Shown piece by piece: positions 45,137 to 57,929 of a DNA stretch of 64,000 bases; the first letter of the stretch is position 1, and each line of letters starts with the position of its first letter. Both the position numbers and the translations under genes were made by a program. This DNA comes from Notamacropus eugenii (lineage: Eukaryota > Chordata > Mammalia > Diprotodontia > Macropodidae), in contig NC_092878.1 in the NCBI RefSeq assembly GCF_028372415.1, forward strand, positions 136,580,750 to 136,644,749. Direction: 5' to 3'. The notes beneath the pieces were generated by a model. The model saw nothing but the letters and a program-made list of their open reading frames with translations, made no database searches and was not told the DNA's origin.

Positions 45137-48100
45137 ATGGAGGGAAAGACACAGATAGTAATCATAGCTGTGAATGTGAATGGGATGAACTCTCCCATAA
45201 AATGGAGATGGATAGCAGAATGGATTAAAAACCATAATGCAATATCTTGTTTACAAGAAACACATTTGAAATGGGGGCATACACACAGAGTAAAGGTAAA
45301 AGGCTGGAGCAGAATATTTTGTGCTTCAGGTGAAATAAGAAAAAAGCAAGGGTAGCAATTCTAATCTCAGACAAAGCAAAAGCAGAAATAGATCTAATCA
45401 AAAGAGATAGGGAAGGAAACTATATTCTGCTAAAAGGCACCATAGACAAATGAAGCAATTTCATTACTAAACATATGTGTGTTCATCCTTCATTGCTGAA
45501 AAAGACCATGCCATCAGAGAAATAATGACATGGTGTGCACTTGACTTTGTTTTGAATGAGGGAGGGCTGACTAAACATATATGCTTCAAGTGGTATAGCA
45601 TCCAAATTCTTAGAGAAGTTAAGGGAGTTACAGGAAGAAACAGAGAGAAAAACTACAGTAGTGGGGAACCTCAACCTCCCCCTCTCTGAACTTGATAAAT
45701 CTAACCTCAAAATAAACCAGAAAGAAGTTAAGGAGGTGAATAAAACTCTGGATAAGGTAGATATGATAGATCTCTCGAGAAAAGTGAATGGGGATAGAAA
45801 GGGATATACCTTTTTCTCAGCACATACACAAAAATGGACCACGTACTAGGCCATAAAAACCTCACAATCCAGTGCAGAAAAACAGATATAGTCAATGCAT
45901 CCTTCTCAGATCATAATGCAATAAAAATTATATGTAATCAAAGGCCATGGAAATATAAACCAAAAATTAATTGGAAACTCAACAATCTAATCCTAAAGAA
46001 TGAGTTAAACAACAAATTATAGAAACAATCAACAACTTCATTCAAGAGAATGATAATAATGAGACAACCTACCAAAACTTATGAGATACTGCAAAAGTAG
46101 TTCTTAGGGGAAGTTTTATATCTTTGAATGCTTACAAGAATAAAATAGAGAAAGAGGAGATCAGTGAATTGGGGATGCAGCTGAAAAGGCTAGAAAAAGA
46201 ACAAATTGAAAATCCCCAAGTAAATACCAAATTAGAAATACTGAAAACCAAAGGTGAGATTAATAAAATGGAAATTAAGAAAGCTATTGAACTAATAAAT
46301 AAAACTAAGAGTTGATTTTATGAAAAAAAAACAATAAATTGATAAACCTTTGGTCAATTTGTTTAACTAAATTACCAATATCAAAAATGAAAAGAGCGAA
46401 CTAACTTTTATTGAGGAGGAAATTAAAACAATAATTAGAAATTACTTTGTCCAACTGTATTGCCCATAAATTCGACAATCTAAATGAGATGGATGATTAT
46501 TTTAAAAAATATAAAATTGCCCAGATTAACAGAAGAGGAAGTTGAATACTTAAATAACCCCATCTCACAAAAGGAAATTGAACTCCTCAGGAAAAAATCT
46601 CCAGGCTCAGATAGATTTACAAGTGAATTCTATCAGACATTTAAAGAACAGTTAATTCCAATACTATATAGACTATTTGGGAAAATTACCAAAGAAGGAG
46701 TCCTACCAAATTCTTTTTATGATACAAATATGGTTCTGATACCTAAACGAGGAAGAGCCAAAACAGAGAAAGAAAACTATAGACCAATTTCTCTAATGAA
46801 TATAGATGCAAAAATTTTAAATAAGATATTGGCAAAAAGAATACAGCAACTAATCATGAGAATAATACATTATGATCAGGTAGGACTTATACCAGGAATG
46901 CAAGGCTGGTTCAATATTAGAAAAACTATTAGCATTATTGATCATATCAACAACAAAACTAACAGAAACCACATGATTATCTCAATAGATGCAGAAAAAG
47001 CTTTTGACAAAAAACAACACCCATGCCTATTGAAAACACTGGAAAGCATAGGAATAAATGGAATGTTCCATAAAATAATAAGCAGTATCTCCCTAAAACC
47101 ATAAACAAACATTATATACAATGGGGACAAGCTAGATGCATTTACAGTAAGATCAGGGGTGAAACGATGTCCATTATCAACACTGTTATTCAATATGGTA
47201 TTAGAAATGCTAGCTGTAGCAATAAGAGAAGAAAAAGAAACTGAAGGAATTAGAATAGGCAAAGAAACTAAGTTATCACTCTTTGCAGATGATATGATAA
47301 TATACTTAGAGAATCTCAGAGAATCAAGCAAAAAACTACTTGAAATAATAAACAACTTTGGCAAAGTTGCAGGTTACAAAATAAACCCAGATAAATCACT
47401 TGCATTTCTATATATTACTAACAAAGCCCAACAGCAAGAGAAGAAAGAGAAATCCCATTTAAATCTACAGTAGACACTATAAAATATCTGAGTCTACCTG
47501 CCAAAACAAATCCAGGGGCTATATGAACACAATTACAACACTTTCACACAAATAAAGTCAGACCTAAGTAAGTGGAAAAATATCAGTTGTTCCTGGGTAG
47601 ACCAAGCTAATATAACAAAAATGACAATTTCACCTAAATTAATTTACTTGTTCAGTGCTATACCAATCAAACTACCAGACAATTATTTTCTAGAGCTAAA
47701 AAAAAAAAATCAGAATTCATCTGGAAGAACAAAAGGTCCATAATATCAAAGGAACTAAAGAAAAGAAATGCTAGGGAAGGTGGCCTAGCCCTACCAGATC
47801 ACAAATTGTATTATAAAGCAGCAATCATCAAAACCACTTGGCACTGGCTAAGAAACAAAGGGTAAACCAGTGGAATAGGTTAGGTACTCAAGACACAGTA
47901 GTTAATGAATATAGCAATCTACTGTTGGATAAATTCAAGGACCCCAGCTTCTGGGATAAAACTGTTTGACAAAAATTGTGGGGAAAACTGGATAACAGTG
48001 TGGCAGAAATTGGGCACAGACCAATGCCTGACACTATACACAAGAATAAAGTCCAAATGGATTCATGATCTAGGTATAAAGATTGATACTATAAACAAAT

Positions 48101-48937
48101 TAGGGAAGCAAGGAATAGTGTATTTGTCAGATTTATGGAGAATGGAGAAATTTCTGACCAAAGAAGAGATAGATATGAAGTGCAAAATGGATAATTTTGA
48201 TTACATTAAATTGAAAAGTTTTGCACAAATTTAATGCAACTAAGATTAGGAGGGAAGCAGAAAACTGGGAAAGAATTTTTGCAACTAGTGTCTGTGATAA
48301 AGGCCTCCTTTCTAAAATATATAAAGAATTGAGTCAAATGTACAAGAATACAAGTCATTCCCCAATTAATAAATGGTCAAAGGATATGAACAGGCAGTTT
48401 TTAAAGGAAGAAATCAAAACTCTCTATAGTCATATGAAAAAATGCTCTATATCAATATTGATTAGAGATGCAAATCAAAACAATTCTGAGATACCACATC
48501 ACACTTATCAGATTGGCTAACTTGACAAAACAGGAAGATGATAAATGTTAGAGAAGATGTGGGAGAGTTGGAAAACTAATTCATTGTTGGTGGAGCTGTG
48601 CATACCCTTTGACCCAGCAATATCACTTCTGAGACTCTATCCCAAAGAGATCATAGACATGGGAAGGGGTCCCACATGTACAAAAATATTTATAGCAGCT
48701 CTCTTTGTGATGGCCAAAAACTGGAAATCATGGGGATGCCCATCAACTGAGGCACAGTTGAACAAGTTGTGGTATATGAATGCAATGGAATACTATTGTG
48801 CTATGAGAAATGATGAACAAGAAGACTTCAGAGAAGCCTGGAAAGACTTATTTGAACTGGTGCTGAGTGAAAGGAGAACCACCAGGAGAACTTTGTACAC
48901 AGCAACAACCACAGTGTGCAAGGAACTTTTCTGGTAG
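45137..48937 (+). pseudogene. L1 ORF2 pseudogene (endonuclease + reverse transcriptase)
   Basis: ORF2 spans 3801 bp, the expected length for the L1 endonuclease/reverse transcriptase that nicks DNA and copies RNA at the target. The endonuclease begins at 45137 with VNVNGMNSPIK and CLQETHL, and its SDHNAI motif is near 45908. RT starts around 46550 ([27 protein letters not shown]) and has the catalytic FADD at 47282-47293. The C-terminal part runs 47905-48937. It is broken by several frameshifts (for example after 45355, near 45480-45830, around 47480 and 48230) and stops, so no enzyme can be made. Confidence 0.9.
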
Positions 48938-49299
48938 ACTAAGTAGTTCATTGAAATGCATGGACTTAAAAAATTTCCAATGCACTCTTGAGGCAAAATG
49001 CCTTCCACATCCAGAGAAAAGAATTGTGGAATTGGATCACAAATAGAAACAGACCATTTTCTTTTGTATTATGCTTTGCTTTGTTTTATGGTTTCTCCCA
49101 TTCATTTTAATTCTTCTATGGAACACGCATTTAATAGGAATGTATGTGTAGAACCTATATAAGATTGTATGCTGTCTCAGGGAGAGAGTGGGGAGGGAGG
49201 GGGGAATGAGGAGGAGGGAGTGGAAAAAAAATCTAAGATATATGGAAGTGATTGTAGAACACCGAAAACAAATAAAATAATTCAATTAAAAAAAAAAAA
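48938..49299 (+). other. L1 3' UTR and poly(A) tail
   Basis: Contains the marsupial L1 3' UTR landmarks 'gaggcaaaatgccttccaca', a G-rich run near 49190-49220, AATAAA at about 49271 and an A-run to 49299, directly followed by the 3' TSD. Confidence 0.85.
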
Positions 49300-49315
49300 G
49301 GAATGAAGGACCTAG

Positions 49316-51595
49316 TGCTTTGGTTCACTAAAGCAAAGTCTAATGGCTCTTTGGTCCCATCTACTTCAGTCACAGCAGCCCTGACTTTCCCTGGTAGAAA
49401 TGATGACCACTTATGGTCACATGTATTAGCCATGTATACATGTGCTAGAGTATATGTATTGGCCAAGATGAGTGACCACATCTCCTGCTTTGTATCTTTC
49501 TGATCATATGTGAGTGAATAGTGATACTCAGATGGATGTTTCTGCTCTTGGCAGAACGCTGATTGAGCTGCTGAAGTTTATAGCTCCCAGGTCCCTCAGG
49601 GTTGTCAGGAGCTTAGAGTCTATGACCATTGATGAGCCCAAACTCAGCCCTGGCTACCAGATCCCTTTGGAGATGTCTGGACCATTAATGCGGTTAACTA
49701 TCCATGACTAGAGGGAGGAACACCCAGAATAACGTTTGGCCCTGGAAAAGGGGGCAACAGTAGTACTCAGGTCCCAGCAAGGGGGAGAAGTGGCAAGATT
49801 TCAGGCCCCAGCAAAGGCAGCAGGTCAGACCCATTGTAGCCCCTTTCTTATTGTAAAATGGAAATGAGAATGCCCACTCACATTGCTGCTTGTGGTCCTT
49901 GTCACCAAGGTGTTAAAAACATAAACTCACTTGCCATAGGTAATTTTTTTTTTCCTTAAAAGGCAATAAAACTATCCTTGAGACTTAAGTGGTCCAGGAG
50001 TGTGATTAGATCAGTATCTACCTACTCTTCCTTCCCAACCTCACCCCTCACTGTAGAATAACTTTTTCCCCTAAAAGGAAGCTATCCTCAAGACTTCATT
50101 ACAGAGGTATGAGGAGGCTAAGAAACCTATTCAATGTTAGTTACACCTACTTAGTACAGTAGCACCTAGCTCCTGATGTCTCCTGACATACATTCCAACA
50201 TTCTCCCAAAGCACAAAACCCTTTACATTCAACTAGTGACAATGTATTTAGAACAGTTTTCAACAGGAAATCCCACATTACCCACTTTCAAATATTTATA
50301 ATACCTCTTTTGCCAGTTGATTCCCAGTTTGGTAGGTGGTTCTTCTGAGCACTCAATGAGAAAATTAATTCAGTCCAATAAATATTTTTATTAAGGCCTA
50401 TAAAGTGTGTGCAGCACACTTTGCTGGGAGATAAAGACAAAGTTCAAATGACAGTCAGTAACCTTCATGGAACGCTACACAAGAGCATTTTGTTGTAAGT
50501 AAATTTATGGAACAGGTTTCTCAATTTCCCAATAGTTTTTACTAGCAGTACTACAAAAGCTCAAACTCCACAAACTTTTAGATCTTTATCATAGTTTATA
50601 GGACATACATCTCAGGTCCCTTTCCATGCTTCCCCTTACTCCTGGGCTTGTATGTCACCTTTTTCCTCTTTTATTCTTTTAAATACAGAAACTAGTCAAT
50701 TATTTCTATGACTGGTTGCTCACAATTCACTTCAGAAAAAAAGGGGGGATTGGGGAGAAATAAAATAGATGATTTCAGACAATTTGCTTCTCAGCAGCTA
50801 CCAGTAACTGTGAAATCATTGAAGGTACATATAAATCATATGCTGTACAGTGTTGACTCACCTCAAAGTGTATTAGTTTGTTTTTCATTACATTTCCACC
50901 TAAAGAGATTATAAATCTATAGTTGCTATAGTTTTAGATGATTAAAATTCTACCCAGACAGCATTTAAATCTGAAAATATTTTTGCTAATATTAACATGA
51001 TGCCAAAAAATAAAATTTGGTTATGAGGCATCACAGAGGATAAGAGATTGCCAGTAGAGTATTCCTTCACAAGGAGGCAAAAAGCAGCCAAGGGAAAATG
51101 AGCCTCAAGCTTGGTGGAGAGATCCAACTGGGTCAGAGAACTCAAATTTATTGTTTTAGTTGAAATCAGAACAAATACAATGAAACCCATTTGTTAGCGT
51201 TTCTACAGCAATCTCTTCTCATCACTAACAAAAGTGGAAGCACTCTTTACCTAAGCACCCAGGCAGGCCTTTCTTCATTTCCCTTAGCTGGTGTGCTTCC
51301 TGTTCATAGCATGCAAAGTCCTTAAAGATACGAGAACTTTATTTTGGGAATTTGTGGGGGGTAGGGGGGGAAATGTGGGGGGGTTGGCTGTCCTCAATAC
51401 CTTAGTGTCTTGCATACAGTAGGCAACAAATGCTTGCTAGTTTGGACTGGAAGATGAAGAGGCACCTGAGGCTGACAAAAGCAATTCGATCACACTAAAT
51501 ATGTATAACAACGAATATGTGCCTTAGGTTATTAAAAATTTAGATGTATGACTTTTGAGGTCACCTGAAATCTACCATATCCCCTCTGTGTAATA
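49316..51595. other. Unique intergenic region
   Basis: About 2.3 kb with no recognised gene. A short L2/MIR-like end lies at about 51400-51440 and a G-rich run near 51350-51380. Confidence 0.4.
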
Positions 51596-51599
51596 ACAA

Positions 51600-51698
51600 T
51601 AATAAAAATGAGTAAATTAAGGCCCAAACTTGCTAATGGACACATAGCAAGGAGTTAAAATTCAGGTTGTTTGACTCCACATCCAGCACTTTTACCTC
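51600..51698 (-). repeat. MIR fragment
   Basis: 'atgagtaaattaaggccca', 'ggacacatagcaaggag', 'aaattcaggttgtttgac'. Confidence 0.6.
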
Positions 51699-51699
51699 C

Positions 51700-51850
51700 T
51701 GGTGTAGAGGATAGAGTGCAGGTCCTGGAGTCAAGAAGGCATCTTCCTAAGTTCAAATTCAGCCTCAGAGACTTACTAGCTGTGTGACCTTGCCAAGAAA
51801 ACCTCAAATGGGGTCATGAAGAGTCAGACACAACTGAACAAAAATAATTG
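51700..51850 (+). repeat. MAR1-type SINE with internal deletion
   Basis: Head 'ggatagagtgcaggtcctgg' and 'cttactagctgtgtgacctt' join directly to the tail 'gccaagaaaacctcaaatgg' and 'gagtcagacacaactgaac'. The middle third present in 31312-31556 is missing. Confidence 0.85.
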
Positions 51851-52265
51851 TAAAGGCACTTATGATGGGCATAAGCTATTTCAGAGATTCCAAAAGAATG
51901 AGAAAATAGGCAAGGTTAACAGAAAGCCAACCATTTTCTTAGTTGATAGTGGGCCCCCTTCCAGAAATTACCCTGCATCTGTTAGTTTTCTGTCTACATG
52001 TAGCTTTCTCCCGTTCTCCACTAGCATATTGGAATAGACTGTCCCAAGGGCTGAAGTTTTCACCTTTGTCTTTGTATTAAAAGAGCATTTGTCTTTGGTT
52101 AAATGAGATATTTACAAAGTGACAGATAGCAGCAGGCACTTAAATGTTTGTTCCCTTTGTATCCCCACTCCCGGACCAGCAGAGTACCCGGTACACAACG
52201 TTTGTTGAAAGATGAACTGAGAAGACAACAATAACTATCGATCCAGGTGCCTACTTTGAGGGGGA
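51851..52265. other. Unassigned intergenic sequence
   Basis: No gene or repeat is recognised. Confidence 0.35.
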
Positions 52266-52269
52266 GGGG

Positions 52270-52700
52270 ATAGAACTCATTTTATTCTTTAATAAATTTT
52301 ATTTTGTTTTTTACTTTTACATCACATTGATTTCCAAATTACACTTCCCTCTTCCCTAACCAGCGAGACTCCCCCACTTAACAAGATTTGAGAAAAACCA
52401 CAGTTCAGCAAAAATGTGCAGCATTCCACAGGTCAGCAGCTCTTCAGTCAAGAAGTGCCTTTTCCATCTTTTCTCTGGGTCCAAGTTTAGCCATCATAAT
52501 CACACAATGTTCATTTTTTTAAGTTGTTCTTTTCACATACACTGTTAAAGTCATTGGGCAAAGTCGTTCCCCTGGTTCTGCTTATTATTCACCAGTTATT
52601 TAAGTCTTTCCATGCTTTTCTGAATGTCTCATGTTTCTTACAGTGAAGTAATACTCCATTACATTCATATATAACACATTTGTTTACCCATCTTGCTTTC
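52270..52700 (-). mobile_element. Old L1 3' end, inverted
   Basis: 'cccctggttctgcttatta', 'taatactccattacattca' and a reversed AATAAA tail near 52290 mark an old L1 3' terminus. Confidence 0.75.
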
Positions 52701-52967
52701 TCATCTATATAAAAATCCATGAATATAATGGGGATATTTTGGAGAAAAAAAATGACCAGGATACAGGCAGTTTGGAGACAGTTCACTTTAGCAGATCATA
52801 TCTTTAGTCACACAACTGACTCATGAAGTAAAACCTAGATCCTGCTCTTCAACTCTGATAATTTAATAAAAAAAATAGTGGAGGAAAATTCATAAGGTCT
52901 TTTTTGTTTTTTTAACAAGGTGTCTCCCATGTAAAAGGCATACAAGATTCTTTGACAATGTATAGAG

Positions 52968-53225
52968 CAGGCCTGCACAACATACAGCCCACAAAAGAAT
53001 TTTGGGCAGCTCATGAAAAATGTAGGGTCACCACTGCACACTCTCTTGCTTGTTCTGTGACACCATCCATAGTCAGTCTGTCTGTAGTCTAACCTATCTA
53101 CCGACTGATGAAGTTTACAAGTTGTGCAGGACTAGTATAGAGTATAAATATCAGATTAACCTAGGAGACACTAAAAGCATTTCAGCAGTGTCACAGTCCT
53201 GCGCAGAGTCCAAATGGAACAGAAA
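52968..53225 (+). mobile_element. hAT-like DNA transposon fragment
   Basis: Starts CAGGCCTGCACAACATACAG and continues 'gggcagctcatgaaaaatg'; this resembles hAT element ends (CAGGxxTGC...GCGGCCC). The opposite end was not found, so only one terminus is supported. Confidence 0.45.
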
Positions 53226-54270
53226 GAGTTCCCTATTGAAGATGAACCTATGTGCTGCTGTTTGTGCTAACTCTGGATTCAGAAACAACACAGAGACTTC
53301 CCAATGAGACATACTCATTCATAAAAATGCATGAAAAATGACTGAAAAATCCACAGAGAAAAAAAGTGTATTTAGAATGAATATTGTCAGAATATGACAT
53401 GAAGTTTGATTGGCATTTTAACGCATTAGTATCTATATTATACACATTACAAATGGAAAAGTGAGTTGAGCCCAAAACTGAATAGGAGAGTGGATGGCAA
53501 TGCACTTTAGGAATTGTATAGAAATGCCAATAATTCCTAGCTGCTCCCCTGCCATGAAAGCCTATGGAACACCATGACTTCAGAAAAATCAAGATGTAGT
53601 TTTAAAATGCACTGGAAAGATATATGGGAGGAATAAAGAGTTGACAGCAGACCAATGACTATTTTTATGTAATTGGCAAAGAAATAGTAAGTACATGGAT
53701 AACTAACTGGAATCAATCGTATCACAAGTGGGAAACAAAATATGATCAACATAGCCCAAGGGTTTTCATGATAACCACAAAATATTAGAAAACTCAGAGA
53801 AAGGTCTCCAGTATACTGCCTACACCTTCCCTGAAGGATTTGTGGAAGTTCATGGAAAATCTTATTCCAGTGCTTCATCATGAAGTGAGGAAAGCCAAGC
53901 CAGTAGTGAGCAAATTCTGGAAAGTAACAGGTTCAAGCATGGTTCTAGAAAAGGTCTGTATTTCCGGATACAGAGAAGATTACTAGCTTCACAGCTGATA
54001 GACCATTTAGTGAAGAATTCTTTGTCATGGCAGCCCACAAAACCAAGAAAATACATAAAAAGTCACTCTTCAGCCTGTGCAGGGACACAGGCAGAATGAT
54101 GGAAAGGGGGCAAGATGCTAAAAATCAATCTCTACACTATATAAAACAAGCAAACATTAACTTTGTCATCAGTACTCTAAATATGCAATCCTTTGTCCAA
54201 GAAAATTATTGAAGGAACCGAATCAAAAAATGCAAAACTATCACCATAAAACTTTAATAAGCTAGAATCT
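53226..54270. other. Unassigned intergenic sequence
   Basis: About 1 kb with several short open frames (53537-53881 minus, 54027-54212 plus) but no recognised domain. It could be the interior of the adjacent DNA transposon. Confidence 0.35.
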
Positions 54271-54271
54271 T

Positions 54272-56880
54272 CTGAAGGTGGGGTCAAAATGGTGGAGTAG
54301 CAAGAAATACATAAGGAGGAGGTGTTATGGGGCCCTCCAACATGTTAAAGAAAGTTTGACATGATATGTAGTTTTTCAAACCCATAGTGTCCCACCTTTT
54401 CAAAGAATTTTTTGGGATGGAGTTATCTTTTCATATCAATCAATCAATCAACATTTATTAAAGGCTGATGATGTGCCAGAAAAAAAAAATACATAGCTGT
54501 GCCCCTAATACAATCCCTCCAACAAAGAATTAAAAATGTGCTAGACTTGAACCATGGTTGGGTAATCGAGGTAGGGAAAATATCCTAGGGAATCATTTCC
54601 CAGTCCAGGTCAGCATAAAAAAGAGCAGCAGAGAGAGCTGGGGAAGAGGTCTGGACAGAAGCACCTACACAGAATTCCAGCACCCAGGGACTGACTGAAA
54701 ATGTACTGGACAGAAAGGTCCCAGAGACTCCCAGGCTCTAATGCAAGGTGTACGAACAGATGCCAAATGACATCTCTATTGCTAACCACTAGTTTCTGGG
54801 TCACAGATCTAAGGCACACTGAGGAAGGGGTCTGTGCCTGGCAGGGTTCAGAGTGTACTGAGCAAGGAATAAGTTAGGAACAAGCCACAGCTATGGTTCA
54901 AGGGACAGAGTAAGAGACTCAGTTCCATCCTCCAGTCCAAGCTAAAGACTCAGCAAAATAACCAGGGTTATTCTGCTCAGATAGCACAGACCCCACCCCC
55001 CTCCTACAGGTAATAGAGCCCGCCCTAACAAAACATCTGAAGTCTGGAACCGGGTTGGAATAATGAGCCAAGAATGCCACCATAAAAAGCAATTATTGTG
55101 AAAGGAGCATTCAAAACGAGAATGACTCCAAACATGGACAAGAAAGCCTCAAAGAAAGCATGGCTTGGATACATACAGATTCAACCAGAATTTCTGGGAC
55201 AGACAAGACAAGAGTTTTTAAAAAGTTATAGAAACTTGTGTAAAAGCCTTACACAATAAATCCCTGAAATTTGAGAACTGATCAAATAAAAGCTAGTGAC
55301 TCCAGAATATATCAAGAAATTTCAAGATAAAGCCAAAAGACTGAAAACATATAAGAAAATGTACAGCAGCTTGGAGAAAAAACAATAGAACTGGAAAACA
55401 TCAAGGAGATAATTTAAGAATTGGGCTACATGAAAGCAATGACCAAAGAATGAGTGCAGACATTGTATTTCAAGAAATTCTAAAAGAAAACTGTCCAGAA
55501 CTCTTAGAATCAGAGGCCAAAAGGGAGAGTAAGAATCTAGCAATCACCTCCTAAATTTTCAGAATGAAAATTCTCAAGATGATAACCAAAATACAGAGCA
55601 GCTTTCTGTGCAAAGAAAAAATATAGCAAGCAACTAGAAAGAAAAAATTGAGCCAGGACCACGCAAGACTCAGGAACCACTGCAAAAAGGAGCAAAGAGC
55701 TTGGAACACAATATTCCAGAAGGCAAAAGATCCATGCTTACAGCCAAAAGCAACTTACCAGCAAAAATGAAAATCCTACAGGGGGGAAAAGTTACTTTTA
55801 ATGAAACAGGACTTCCAAGCATTCCTGCTAAGAAGACCAGAACTGCAGAGAAATTCTGAAACGCAAACATATGATGTCAGGAGAAGCAGAAGATAAATAA
55901 GAAGCTAGCACAAGGATAAACTATTTACCCTCTTCTATGGGGAGATATTTGTCCCACAAATTATCATGAGGAGTCATGGAGGAGTTTACTTACAGGAAGT
56001 GTTATAAATCTCTTGGATTCTGACAATCTTAAAAGAATGAAGAGAAGAGAAATATGGTAAGGGGGGAGGAAAATGAAGAAGAAGGTTGGAGAAATTATCT
56101 TATAAAATTGGGGTTTCCACATAAAAGTCTGTATACTGAGGTGTGGGGTGCAGATGACACAAACCTCACTCTCATATAAACTGGTCAAAGGGAGGGGAAA
56201 ATATGCGTACACATATACGTGCAGACACACCTACAGAAATACATTCCACAGGAAGGAAAGAGGGGAAACAAAAGGAGTGTAGATAGATTAAGGCAGGGAT
56301 TAGTCAGAAGCAAACTCATAAAGAGGGGCCAAGGTAACAAAGAGAAATGTAAGAGAACAGGATGGAAAAACATAATTAACAATCAGAAATATGAATATGA
56401 ATGGGAGGAATTCACCTCTAAAAAAGAGGGTAGCAGAAATCAGAATGCAACAATGTTGTTTACAATAAACACACTTGAAACAAAAATATACAAGCTTTTT
56501 TTTTTTAAAGAAGCTACAGCAAAAATCTATAATGCTTCAGCTGAAGTAAAAAAGGCACAGGTTGCAATTATATCAGACAAAGCAACGGCAAAAGTAATCT
56601 TATTAGAACAGAGAAACAGGAGTACTATAGTCTACTGAGAGGTACCACAGGCAATGTTAACATAAATACTAAACATGTAAGCACCAAATGGCACAGTACC
56701 TAAATTTTCAGAAGAGTTACAGGGATAAAGACAGCGGAACCTCAATTTACTCTTTTAAGACTTTGATAAATCTAACCCAAAAAAATAAGCACTCAAAAAA
56801 TGAAGTATCTGAACAGAATTTTAGAAGTTAGCTATGTACAAAATGGACTAAAAATCAAAATCAAAGTAAGCTCCACAAAG
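54272..56880 (+). mobile_element. Older L1: 5' UTR, ORF1 and start of ORF2, decayed
   Basis: The 5' end at about 54279 (GGTGGGGTCAAAATGGTGG) matches the L1 start. ORF1 remnants follow around 55390-55870 ('gaactggaaaacatcaagg', 'gaaaactgtccagaactctt'). Endonuclease remnants start near 56380-56640 (KKAQVAIISDKATAKV). A short reversed L2/MIR end sits at about 54440-54480. No RT or 3' end is recognisable. It is much older than the L1 at 42 kb. Confidence 0.75.
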
Positions 56881-57430
56881 AAGGAAAAGATGAGAAGACA
56901 TTTGAACTAAAGAAACTCCATCCTGATTTAAGCAAACAGCTGAAAAGAGGGAAATACTTGAGAGTACTTACTGACAGATATCTTCTAAAGAAATGTGAAA
57001 AGCCTAGAAACCACCTGAGCCAAATACAATCTCTTTGCCAAGTGGCAAAATATGGCAGCCAAGGGCAATATCAGTTTAGAACATAAGCTCTCTTTGAAAA
57101 CAATGGTAGTAATATAATAGCATCATCTTGTAAAATAACAAAAAACAGTGAAGGGAAAACCAGGTTTTTGGTTGGCTAAGAGACACCAGTAAGCATAATC
57201 ACCCCAAGGGCATTTAACTGAAAGAGGAACAGATGAAAAACAGAAAAAATCTATAAATATTTCTTTAACTCTTTACCCATCAAGGACAACAGAACTACAT
57301 TTAGAGTCTAGAATCCATCTCCAATGTAGTACATGTATTGATAACATTAAAGAAAAAAATGAGGAGAGGTTAACTAGATAAAAGTATACATAAAGGCTGT
57401 GAGGAGGTGACAGAAGAAAGCGTCAAGGGT
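56881..57430. other. Unassigned, probably decayed L1
   Basis: Plus-strand A-rich sequence following the old L1. No clear match. Confidence 0.35.
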
Positions 57431-57434
57431 TGTT

Positions 57435-57600
57435 GCACTGGAGGTGGAGGATCACAGTACAAATCCTATCAACCTATGCCACTTAACATCTTTGGCCTCA
57501 GTTTCCTCATTTTCAAAATGAAGGTGTTGGATTAGATGACTAAGGTCCCTTCCCTTTTCAAGCTGAAAATTTATGATCCAATTCTGTTAACTGTAAAAGG
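57435..57600 (+). repeat. MIR-family SINE
   Basis: 'cctcagtttcctcattttca', 'tagatgactaaggtccctt', 'gaaaatttatgatccaa'. Same family as 27360-27560. Confidence 0.7.
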
Positions 57601-57929
57601 CACACACACACACACAAATCTAAAAACGAATAACTATCAGCCCACATTGCCACATTCCTATATGCATGTGTGGAGGCTATGATAATGGGAAGAGAAAGTC
57701 AAAAGCAAGTTTTCGCAATCATTATTCTATAGCAGACCACATCTTTAAAATAAAAATAATTCGAAGGTGAATTGAAAACTACGTGCTCATTATTTGAATT
57801 AAAAAAGAGATTTGGTAGAGCAAATGCTACCTTAAAGGCTTTTCAACAAAGCAAAATCATAAACACTCCTAAAAATATGCAATAGTAGTAAATAATGAGC
57901 TAAGCCATATAACAGAAGATGTGTTAGCC

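Larger units (their letters stand above)
42228..49315 (+). mobile_element. Full-length L1 with 16-17 bp TSD, carrying a solo LTR
   Basis: GGAATGAAGGACCTAG occurs at 42228-42243 and 49300-49315, exactly bounding a complete L1: 5' end GGGAGCCAAGATGG at about 42258, 5' UTR to 42911, ORF1 from 42912, inter-ORF spacer, ORF2 45137-48937, 3' UTR and a poly(A) run ending at 49299. Without the 598-bp LTR in ORF1 it is about 6.46 kb. Both ORFs are broken, so it is no longer autonomous. Confidence 0.93.

Noticed and set aside
48793-49008. Minus-strand open frames over the L1 3' end
   Set aside because: Antisense shadow of L1 ORF2.
54027-54212. Possible ribosomal-protein pseudogene (MAAHKTKKIHKK start)
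   Set aside because: Similarity to RPL30 ends after about ten residues; likely chance basic codons.
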